From an uncultured Alistipes sp. (GTDB taxonomy: Bacteria > Bacteroidota > Bacteroidia > Bacteroidales > Rikenellaceae), in contig CAUDHE010000082.1 in NCBI GenBank assembly GCA_958449275.1, positions 1 through 10,289 of the forward strand: a DNA stretch of 10,289 nt, read 5' to 3'. The notes beneath the pieces are model-generated. The model made no database searches and was not told the DNA's origin. It saw only the letters and a list, made by a program, of their open reading frames with translations. Position numbers and translations under genes: made by a program. This document shows positions 1 through 6,504 of this stretch, piece after piece. Each line of letters opens with the position of its first letter. Within the stretch, counting starts at the first letter, position 1.

Positions 1-709
1 CGGCATAGAAACGGTAGTCGCGCAGCTCGTCGTTCACTATCTCGAACGAGGGAAAGTAATCGACTTCGGGGCGCTTTTCCGTCAGTTTCCCTATGGCGAC
101 TCGCAATACGGCTTTGCTCAGCGAGTTGCATTCCGCTCCGTCGCTCAAGTGGCGGACAGGGCTTATGGTGAATACCACGTGCTTGCCGGCGAGAGGACCT
201 TCGATAAGATCTTCGTAGCGTCTGACGATTCTGTCTGCCGCAAGTATCTCGCGGTCGAAAAGCGATTGCGGCTGTTTATGGCAGTTCGCCACTACGGTGC
301 CGTTCTCGCGCAGTCGGTAGATCCATGCGGTACCGAATGTGATTATAACCGTATCCGCTTCACGCAGGGCGTCGCTGCCGCGCCGCACTGCCTCGCGCAT
401 GGCATCGAGCGTACGTTCGCGATCGGCGTTGGAGAATGCGGAGTGGAAATCGTAGCCGAAATACCGTTTGCCGTCGTACCGCACCTCGTCGCGAGTCGGA
501 ATGTCGGCGTCGGCGAGACGCTCTATTGTACGCGCTATCGATTCGGGATTGAAGAGTATGCCCGTCGGCGAAGCCTCTATAGCGAATTTGGCGCGTCGCA
601 TACATCGTGCGATGTTGTCGGCGAAGCAGGAGCCGAGCGACAGAATGCGCGACGAATGGTCGATTTTTCTGTCGAACGGTTTTATGCCTATTACGGTGCG
701 AAACTGCAT
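1..709 (-). CDS. GSCFA domain-containing protein (3' end beyond the window)
   Basis: The reading frame opens at ATG (707-709 on the complement) and stays open to the left edge: 236 codons, with the C-terminus missing. The family-naming Gly-Ser-Cys-Phe-Ala motif is at residues 26-30, in LSLGSCFADNIA. Other blocks I recognise from this family are TFGTAWIY (124-131), SPVRHLSDG (183-191) and FPSFEIVNDELRDYRFYA (219-236). The family is regarded as related to SGNH hydrolases, with the Ser of GSCFA in the nucleophile position; its substrate is unknown. I see no signal peptide, so it is probably cytoplasmic. It is the fourth gene of the lptD run, 54 bp after the ABC-F stop codon, with an A-rich stretch and no Shine-Dalgarno before the ATG. 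I am confident of the family; any enzymatic role is inference. The missing tail is perhaps 80-100 residues, judged from my memory of usual family length. Confidence 0.88.
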   Translation of the reverse strand, partial: MQFRTVIGIKPFDRKIDHSSRILSLGSCFADNIARCMRRAKFAIEASPTGILFNPESIARTIERLADADIPTRDEVRYDGKRYFGYDFHSAFSNADRERTLDAMREAVRRGSDALREADTVIITFGTAWIYRLRENGTVVANCHKQPQSLFDREILAADRIVRRYEDLIEGPLAGKHVVFTISPVRHLSDGAECNSLSKAVLRVAIGKLTEKRPEVDYFPSFEIVNDELRDYRFYA

Positions 710-763
710 GTTTCTTTGTTTTTTGAGTGTTTGCGTGATTCTCGGAGGCCGTGCCGCAGGCTT

Positions 764-2647
764 TCAGACCTCGCTCAGTTCCAGCCATCGCATCTCTTTC
801 TCCCCGATGATCTCCAGCAGTTCTCCTATGCGGGCCGATGCCGCGGTCAGCTCCTCGTGCGACATCGTCCCCGACGAGAGTCGCGATTCGAGTTCTGCCT
901 TCTCCGACTCCAGTTGCGGTATTTCGGTCTCCAGCGCCTCCAGTTCGCGAGTCTCCTTGTAGGTGAGTTTTCGGCGCGTCGACTTGGCCGTACCGCGTTG
1001 CTGCGCGCCGCTTTTCGGACTGTTTTTGGCCGCGGCCTTTGCCGCGCGCGACTCTTCGGCCTCCGCTTCCTTTATATATTCGCGATATTCGCTGTAACGG
1101 CCCACGAAGTCCTTTACCTCGCCGCCTTCGCGGAAAATGAAAAGATGGTCGACCGTCTTGTCGAGGAAATGGCGGTCGTGCGACACTATGAGCAGGCAGC
1201 CTTTGAATGCACGCAGATATTCTTCCAATACGTTAAGCGTCAGAATATCCAGGTCGTTTGTCGGCTCGTCGAGGATCAGGAAATTGGGATTGCGCATGAG
1301 CACCGTCAGCAGATAGAGCCTGCGCTGTTCTCCGCCGCTGAGGATCTCCACCCGCTTGGAGTGCGTCTCGGGCGGAAAGAGGAATCGGTTGAGCATCGTT
1401 GTGACCGACACCGAATGTCCGTCGGCGGTCTCCGCCGTCTCCGCTATGTCGTGCACCACGTCGAACACGGTCTGCCCCGCCTTGAAATCCATGCCGCGTT
1501 GGCGGTAGTAGCCTATGCGTAGCGTCTCGCCGCGCTCGACCGTGCCCGATTCGGGCAGCAGATCGCCCGTCATCAGATTTAGAAACGTGCTCTTGCCCGC
1601 ACCGTTCTTACCCACTATGCCCACTCGCTCGTAACGCGAGAATTTGTACGAGAAACGGTCGAGCATGCACCGCCGGCCGAATCGCAGCGACACATCCTCG
1701 CAGTCGATTATCTTGCCGCCGAGGCGCGACGTGCCCACGTCTATTGTAACGTTCTTGCGTTCGAGCGAAACCGCCGCCCGATCTTTCAGGTCGTAGAATG
1801 CGTTTATGCGATAGCGCGCTTTTCCCGTGCGTGCCTGCGGGGTGCTTCGCATCCATTCCAGTTCGCGGCGCAGCAGGTTGCGCGACTTGTCGATGTCGGC
1901 CTGCATGTTGGCGTAACGCTCCTCGCGTTTTTCGAGAAACGTTCGGTAGTTTCCGCGATACACGAACAGTTCGCCGCGGTCGAGTTCGAATATGGTGTTG
2001 CACACCCGGTCGAGAAAGTAGCGGTCGTGCGTTACCATGAGCAGCGTGCATCGCGATTTTCCGAGGTAATCCTCCAAAAACTCTATCACATCTATGTCGA
2101 GGTGGTTCGTCGGCTCGTCCATGACAAGGAAGTCGGCCTCCTGCAGCAGCATGAGTGCCAAGGCCACCCGCTTGGCTTCGCCGCCCGACAGATTGCCCAT
2201 GCGCTGGTCGAGACGCGTCAGCTTGAGCGACGAGAGCACCTGCTTTATCTTCTGTTCGGTGTTCCATGCGTCGGCGGCGTCCATCGCCGCCATCGCGCGT
2301 TCGATACGCCGTTGATCTTCGGAGGCTGTCGCGCGTTCGTAATCGCGTATGATGTCGTACGTGGCGCCCAGTCCCGAATACACCTCGTCGAAAACGGTTT
2401 TGTCGGGATCGAACGCGGTGTTCTGGTCGAGAAAAGCCACCTTTATGTTGCGCATGAACTTCACCTCGCCGCCGCGGTCGGACGAATCCGCTCCCGCCAA
2501 TATCTTCAGCAACGAACTTTTGCCCGTTCCGTTGGGAGCGATTAGAGCTATCTTGTCGCCTTCGTTTATGTTGAACCCTATGTTGCGGAACAGCGTCTTG
2601 TCGCCGTAGGATTTGCTTATGTTCTCTACCTGAAGGAATCCTGCCAT
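764..2647 (-). CDS. uup: ABC-F family ATP-binding protein, Uup-like
   Basis: This 627-residue protein has two ABC ATPase domains and no membrane segment, as in soluble ABC-F proteins, which act on ribosomes rather than in transport. Domain 1 has Walker A APNGTGKSS (37-45), signature LSGGE (153-157), Walker B ending in DEPTNHLD (177-184, catalytic Glu178) and the H-loop His207. Domain 2 has Walker A GKNGAGKST (346-354), LSGGE (436-440), DEPTNDLD (460-467, Glu461) and His490. Between them, about 235-295, is a charged helical linker of the ABC-F interdomain type. Residues 525-560 are a basic, Ala-rich linker. Residues 560-627 are rich in Glu and Leu and read as a coiled coil, like the Uup C-terminal domain. 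That tail favours Uup over EttA or the antibiotic-resistance ABC-F groups. All catalytic residues are present. It starts 18 bp after the DUF4886 stop, so it is probably cotranscribed. Confidence 0.93.
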   Translation of the reverse strand: MAGFLQVENISKSYGDKTLFRNIGFNINEGDKIALIAPNGTGKSSLLKILAGADSSDRGGEVKFMRNIKVAFLDQNTAFDPDKTVFDEVYSGLGATYDIIRDYERATASEDQRRIERAMAAMDAADAWNTEQKIKQVLSSLKLTRLDQRMGNLSGGEAKRVALALMLLQEADFLVMDEPTNHLDIDVIEFLEDYLGKSRCTLLMVTHDRYFLDRVCNTIFELDRGELFVYRGNYRTFLEKREERYANMQADIDKSRNLLRRELEWMRSTPQARTGKARYRINAFYDLKDRAAVSLERKNVTIDVGTSRLGGKIIDCEDVSLRFGRRCMLDRFSYKFSRYERVGIVGKNGAGKSTFLNLMTGDLLPESGTVERGETLRIGYYRQRGMDFKAGQTVFDVVHDIAETAETADGHSVSVTTMLNRFLFPPETHSKRVEILSGGEQRRLYLLTVLMRNPNFLILDEPTNDLDILTLNVLEEYLRAFKGCLLIVSHDRHFLDKTVDHLFIFREGGEVKDFVGRYSEYREYIKEAEAEESRAAKAAAKNSPKSGAQQRGTAKSTRRKLTYKETRELEALETEIPQLESEKAELESRLSSGTMSHEELTAASARIGELLEIIGEKEMRWLELSEV

Positions 2648-2665
2648 GTATGTCGTGTGTTTGGA

Positions 2666-3586
2666 TTATTTGCCGCGGCGCTCTATGCGTTGGGGCGTGA
2701 AATTCCGTCTCGCGGCCTTGCGTGCCGCTTTTTCGCAGAATGCCGCCGTGCGGTCGTCTACTTGCACGTTGCCGTCGGTTATGCGCAGCGTGTTGCCCCG
2801 CGCCGATTTGCGGACGAACGGTCTTACGAGAGTCTCGTACCATACGCAGGCCAGCGCATATCGTCCGGCTCCGTAGTCCATGTGATAACCGTCGCGCGTC
2901 AGATCGGCAGGCGAATTGTTGATTTCCGACAGGCGCAGCGACTGTATCACCGTCCCCGAGGGAATAACGGTCGAGAATGCCGAAGTGTGCCGTGTCATGT
3001 CGCGCACGGCGGAACATATCGCCTCGTACATCCGCCGCTGGTCGCACCCGTAATCGGCGAACTGTCCGTGCGTACTGTCGGTCGAATAGGCCCACGTCAT
3101 GTGCCATGCCAGCTTCGCATCGGGCTGAGCGGCTTTGATAATCCCGATCAGGGCGTCGAGACTCGGTTGATAGCTCTCGTAGCGGCCCGAGTATCCCGAT
3201 GCCTGCTGCAAGGTGATTATGTCCCACTTGCCGAGCGACAACGCGTCGCGCAGCGAGACTTTGTCTTTCGATTTCACCCATCGGTTCTCGCCTGCGGCGG
3301 AGCGGTAGAATTCGTATGGCGATTTTCCCTCGACGTGGAATCGCAGATGCTGTTCGAGCGTGCATCCGCCGACGTAGAGACGCGCCAGCTCCACGTTGTC
3401 GACACCCGTGTCTTTCAACAATGCGGGCAGATACTCCATGGCGTCGTCGGAGAAGCTGTTGCCCACGGCCAATATGCGCAGCGTCTTTTTCGCCTCGGCT
3501 TCGGGCGCGGCCATAGCCGACAACGACAGTACGGCCATCGTGATCACCGCCATGCGGCGCATGGTTGTCTTCATTCGGGTATACAT
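2666..3586 (-). CDS. Secreted DUF4886 (SGNH hydrolase-type) protein
   Basis: The 306-residue protein begins with a signal peptide: basic MKTTMRRM, a hydrophobic stretch over about residues 12-27, and Ala-rich cleavage sequence near 27-32. The mature part opens with ILAVGNSFSDDA, where GNSFS (42-46) supplies the likely nucleophile Ser44. Gly73-74 and the 124-131 segment fit later SGNH blocks. Near the end, LTRDGYHMDYGAGRY gives the Asp232/His235 pair expected of a DxxH dyad. This is the DUF4886 pattern, and the motifs suggest an active serine esterase or acetylesterase in the periplasm or outside the cell; the substrate is unknown. An internal ATG at residue 5 (3572-3574) would leave a more typical signal peptide start; the upstream ATG was kept because AT-rich sequence precedes it. 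It lies 10 bp after the lptD stop and 18 bp before uup, inside the lptD run. The basic C-terminus (RKAARRNFTPQRIERRGK) has no evident function. Confidence 0.87.
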   Translation of the reverse strand: MYTRMKTTMRRMAVITMAVLSLSAMAAPEAEAKKTLRILAVGNSFSDDAMEYLPALLKDTGVDNVELARLYVGGCTLEQHLRFHVEGKSPYEFYRSAAGENRWVKSKDKVSLRDALSLGKWDIITLQQASGYSGRYESYQPSLDALIGIIKAAQPDAKLAWHMTWAYSTDSTHGQFADYGCDQRRMYEAICSAVRDMTRHTSAFSTVIPSGTVIQSLRLSEINNSPADLTRDGYHMDYGAGRYALACVWYETLVRPFVRKSARGNTLRITDGNVQVDDRTAAFCEKAARKAARRNFTPQRIERRGK

Positions 3587-3596
3587 AATTGTTTTA

Positions 3597-6368
3597 TTAA
3601 TAATATTTGTCGTACATCGACTGGCTCTTGTCGTATTTCAGATCTTGCAGCGAGGCTGCCTTCACTCCTATGTGGAAACTCCAGCTGCGGTAGTAGCCGA
3701 ACGGTATCCACGAGAACGACATCTGCCAGCAATGCAGGTCGCGCGTGATGCTTATCGACGATGTTGTCAGTTTGTTCTTCGATATGTCGTAACCGCCCGA
3801 GATCGTGGCGGCCATTTTGGGCGAGAATGTTATGCTGCCGTTGAATCCCACCGTCTGCGTCACGTTGCGCCGATATCCCGTGGTGCCGTTGTTGACGTAA
3901 CTTATCGAATAGTTCACGGCGTAGTTTAATCCCACGTTCCACGGCAGCGAAAAATCGTAATAGGCTTGCGACATGTATTGTCGCCTGAGTACCGGATCCA
4001 TCGTGCCGTACGGGTCGTAGAACGGGTTGGCGTATTCGGGCGGCACGGTGTTGATGTCGTTTATGGCGGGGGCCGACGAGGCTCGCGATTTGAATGAATA
4101 TCCGAAGCTCCATCCCGTGCTGACTATTCGTCCGAGGTTTCCGCGCCGCCATGTGAGACGGTCGTAACGCACGCCCTCGGGCGACACCTCGTAGGGGTCG
4201 AGCGTGGCGCGCAGATTGAGTCCCAGTTTGCCCGTGAGCTTGGTTCGCAGGGCGAGCGCTATGGTCGACAGCTTCATCGAGTCGGCGAGGAAGTTGTACG
4301 ATCCGCTTATGTTGAAATCGTCGATGATCGATATCTTCTTCATGCCCGATGTGTCGCGTTTGCTCAGCACCTTTATTTCGAGGCTTTGCGACAGCGAGAA
4401 CGACAGCGCCATGCTGCGGCCCGAGGTAGGCACGCCGTAGGCGTTGTTGTCGAAAGGCGAATAGATGGCGGTGCGGCCCGTCGAGTCGCTCTGCACGGTA
4501 CGGTAGTAGCCGTATTTCTGATTGCTGAAGTCGGGGGCGTACGAGAAACTTATCGACGGCGATATGGTGTGCCTTATGGCCTGCAACTTGAAATTCTTGT
4601 ATTTCTCCCTCACCTGCCACATGCCGTAGATGTTGGTCGAGAACGATAGAGCCGTGTTGTAGTTGTACAGACGGTAGAATCCGTATTCGGGGTCGAGCGT
4701 CTCCACCTTGTTGGCGGCGGGATTCCACTCTCTTTCGGTTTTCTTGAAGTACCATCGTTCGGTGTAGTTGACCGACGGCGTGATGTTGAGATAGTTGAAC
4801 AGGCTGAACGTCGCCTGCACGGGTATACTGTGCTGCACACCGTTGCGCATGTTGTCGAGCGTCTCGCGCGAGAAGATGTTCTTTTCCGAAGCGTTCACCG
4901 AGTTGGTTATCTTGCCCGCATAGCTCATCGATATTTTTTCGTACCATCGATCCTTGCCCAGTTTCACCGAGCGTTTGAACGGGAAGAATTTCGACACGTT
5001 GAACGATATGTTGGGCAGCGTGACTGCTATGGCCTGCGTCTGCGAGTTCTGCGACACTGCCATGTTCATCGACAGCGAGAAGGGGGTACCCGCCCAGTTT
5101 TTCGAGTACGATATCGACGAGTTGGTCTGCGTGGCGAGCATGTCGGTGAGGTTGGTCGCCGAATATTTGCTGTAACCGCTCGACGAGAGGTTCACCGATG
5201 CCGAAAAGGTCGATCCGGGATTGGCCTTCGTATCCTGAGCGTGGGTCCATTGCAGTTTGTAGGTGTTCTGCTTCACGAAGTCGGGATCGCCCTTGTCGCC
5301 CGATCGTACGCTGGTGAAGTCGAAATTGAAGTTGCCCGAATATTTGTAGCGTTTTATGTAGCGCGATGTGGCGTTCACCTCCCACGATCCGAGGGTGTAG
5401 ATGCCTCCCGTAAGGGTAAGGTCCATGTGTTCGCCGAGCGTGAAGTAGTAGCCGAGTCCGCGCATGAAGAATCCTCGGCGCGCCTCCTCGCCGTACGAGG
5501 GCATCAGGATTCCCGATTTAGGCCCCGAATTGAGCGGGAAAAATGCCTCGGGCAGTCCGAGGAACGGTATGTCTACGTCCTCTATGACCAAATGGCCCGG
5601 ACCCATTATGGCTTTCTTGCCCGGGATGACCTTTATCTTCGATGCGCTGTAATAGAAGTGCGGATGATCGGTCTGGTCGCATGTGGTGTACATGCCGCCC
5701 GCAATGTTGATCGTGTTGTCCTGCATCTTCTTAACGTTCTGGCCCACGAGCCATCCGTCGCCCTGTTGGGTGGCTATGTTCTTGATCTTGGCGCGCTGGC
5801 TCTCGATGTTGTAGGTTATGGTGTCCATGTTGAGCGTTGTGGCGTCCTGAGTGAACTCGGGTCGGGTCACCACGGGCGTGCCGTCTACGGTGTCGGCTTT
5901 GCCGTGCGCGTATACGTTTTTGCTGTCGAGATCGATGTTCATGAAGTCGGCCTTCAGCGTCATGTCGTCGTACGACACTTCGCCTTTCTCGTAGAGGTAG
6001 ACCATCTTGCTGCGCAGATCGTAGTAGAGCGAATCGGTGGCCCGTCCCGTGATGATGTTGTCGAGCCCTTGTTTGTTGCGGCGGACCGTGTCGCTCCGAG
6101 ATTCGGCCGTCGAGTCCGAGGGGATCGAATCGGGACGGGTTGCGGGTGTCGAGTCGGTTCGCTCAGCCCGCAGACGGTCGGCCCGTGCATTGCGTCGCGC
6201 CGCGCGGCGGTCGTTGCGATCGGTCGTGTCCTGCATCGCGGCAGCCGAGGTCGCCGTTACGCCGGGCAGGGCACGCGCGGGGATCGCAGGTCCGAAAACG
6301 ATCTGTGCGAGCAATGCCGCGACGGTGGCGGAAAGAAGATATTTAGCTCTGAATTTACCCAAAATCAC
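3597..6368 (-). CDS. lptD: LPS assembly outer-membrane protein LptD (Bacteroidetes type)
   Basis: LptD is the outer-membrane barrel that, with a plug lipoprotein, inserts lipopolysaccharide into the outer leaflet. From the GTG at 6366-6368 the product has 923 residues. A signal peptide (basic KFRAK, then LLSATVAALLAQIVF, cleavage near 33) is followed by an Arg/Asp/Ser-rich disordered linker (about 45-100). Residues about 102-250 form an OstA-like N-terminal domain (GRATDSLYYDLRSKMVYLYEKGEVSYDDMTLKADF). The hallmark block TTCDQTDHPHFYYSASKIKVIPGKKAI then leads into a long barrel of alternating aromatic strands to the C-terminus. There is no ATG in frame near the signal peptide: TTG (6393-6395), GTG (6366-6368) and TTG (6360-6362) are the options. 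GTG was chosen for its fit to the signal peptide and because the longer form crosses the divergent promoter. The protein has only two cysteines. It is first in the leftward run, divergent from the amidase. Confidence 0.92.
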   Translation of the reverse strand: MILGKFRAKYLLSATVAALLAQIVFGPAIPARALPGVTATSAAAMQDTTDRNDRRAARRNARADRLRAERTDSTPATRPDSIPSDSTAESRSDTVRRNKQGLDNIITGRATDSLYYDLRSKMVYLYEKGEVSYDDMTLKADFMNIDLDSKNVYAHGKADTVDGTPVVTRPEFTQDATTLNMDTITYNIESQRAKIKNIATQQGDGWLVGQNVKKMQDNTINIAGGMYTTCDQTDHPHFYYSASKIKVIPGKKAIMGPGHLVIEDVDIPFLGLPEAFFPLNSGPKSGILMPSYGEEARRGFFMRGLGYYFTLGEHMDLTLTGGIYTLGSWEVNATSRYIKRYKYSGNFNFDFTSVRSGDKGDPDFVKQNTYKLQWTHAQDTKANPGSTFSASVNLSSSGYSKYSATNLTDMLATQTNSSISYSKNWAGTPFSLSMNMAVSQNSQTQAIAVTLPNISFNVSKFFPFKRSVKLGKDRWYEKISMSYAGKITNSVNASEKNIFSRETLDNMRNGVQHSIPVQATFSLFNYLNITPSVNYTERWYFKKTEREWNPAANKVETLDPEYGFYRLYNYNTALSFSTNIYGMWQVREKYKNFKLQAIRHTISPSISFSYAPDFSNQKYGYYRTVQSDSTGRTAIYSPFDNNAYGVPTSGRSMALSFSLSQSLEIKVLSKRDTSGMKKISIIDDFNISGSYNFLADSMKLSTIALALRTKLTGKLGLNLRATLDPYEVSPEGVRYDRLTWRRGNLGRIVSTGWSFGYSFKSRASSAPAINDINTVPPEYANPFYDPYGTMDPVLRRQYMSQAYYDFSLPWNVGLNYAVNYSISYVNNGTTGYRRNVTQTVGFNGSITFSPKMAATISGGYDISKNKLTTSSISITRDLHCWQMSFSWIPFGYYRSWSFHIGVKAASLQDLKYDKSQSMYDKYY

Positions 6369-6380
6369 AATAATTTTTCG

Positions 6381-6388
6381 TACCTTTG
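6381..6388 (+). promoter_or_regulatory. Candidate -7 box of the amidase promoter
   Basis: TACCTTTG matches the Bacteroidetes -7 consensus TAnnTTTG and is followed by C, as is common. It points right toward the amidase, giving a transcription start near 6393-6396 and a leader of about 110 nt. No clear -33 TTTG is visible 19-21 bp upstream, so the call rests on one element. The box partly overlaps the perfect inverted repeat at 6385-6404. Confidence 0.45.
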
Positions 6389-6404
6389 CCGACAAGTCGG
6401 CAAA
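6385..6404. promoter_or_regulatory. Perfect 9-2-9 inverted repeat, candidate operator
   Basis: TTTGCCGAC (6385-6393), AA, GTCGGCAAA (6396-6404) is an exact inverted repeat. It begins within the candidate amidase -7 box and covers its likely transcription start; on the other strand it lies 17 bp upstream of the lptD GTG. The two-base centre is too tight for a good RNA loop with all nine pairs, so a dimeric DNA-binding protein site is the preferred reading. A shortened RNA hairpin in the lptD leader is the alternative. Confidence 0.5.
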
Positions 6405-6406
6405 AC

Positions 6407-6440
6407 CGATCGGGGTATTCCCGCATGAGGATTCCGATCG
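6407..6440. repeat. Inverted repeat CGATCGG / CCGATCG in the shared leader region
   Basis: CGATCGG (6407-6413) and CCGATCG (6434-6440) are exact 7-base complements separated by 20 bases; a smaller CGGG/CCCG pairing lies at 6411-6414 and 6420-6423. On the plus strand the right arm is followed by TGATTTTT, so the amidase leader RNA could fold into a weak terminator-like stem. The long spacer and short stem make this uncertain. Confidence 0.3.
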
Positions 6441-6454
6441 TGATTTTTAACCGA

Positions 6455-6462
6455 CAAATATA
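6455..6462 (-). promoter_or_regulatory. Candidate -7 box of the lptD operon promoter
   Basis: On the complement this reads TATATTTG, a full match to the Bacteroidetes -7 consensus TAnnTTTG, in an A/T-rich stretch. It would start an lptD transcript near 6447-6450, giving a leader of about 80 nt before the GTG at 6368. A -33 TTTG is not obvious at the usual spacing. It is the only full-consensus box I found reading toward the minus-strand genes in this gap. Confidence 0.5.
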
Positions 6463-6504
6463 GCGTTTTTTTGTGTATAACCGATAATTACCGGCTGTTT
6501 TTAT

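Noticed and set aside
710..763. Possible terminator hairpin between uup and the GSCFA gene
   Set aside because: The GC-rich stretch offers only three-base stems (GCC/GGC) and no T-run on the minus strand, so it is more consistent with read-through in one transcript.
149..1522. Plus-strand open frame of 457 codons across the GSCFA and uup genes
   Set aside because: It is antisense to two real genes and bridges their boundary; no motif is visible, and the composition is that of a codon-bias shadow.
2657..3748. Plus-strand open frame of 363 codons opposite the DUF4886 gene
   Set aside because: It covers a well-supported minus-strand gene and its boundaries on both sides and carries no recognisable domain.
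3571..5385. Minus-strand 604-codon frame inside lptD
   Set aside because: Same strand but different frame from LptD; Gln/His/Arg-rich, no signal peptide or motif, while the LptD frame has clear family blocks over the same bases.
4830..6428. Long plus-strand open frame (532 codons) opposite lptD
   Set aside because: It lies antisense to a clearly recognisable lptD, has a His/Arg/Val-rich composition typical of a shadow frame in GC-rich DNA, and shows no domain I recognise.
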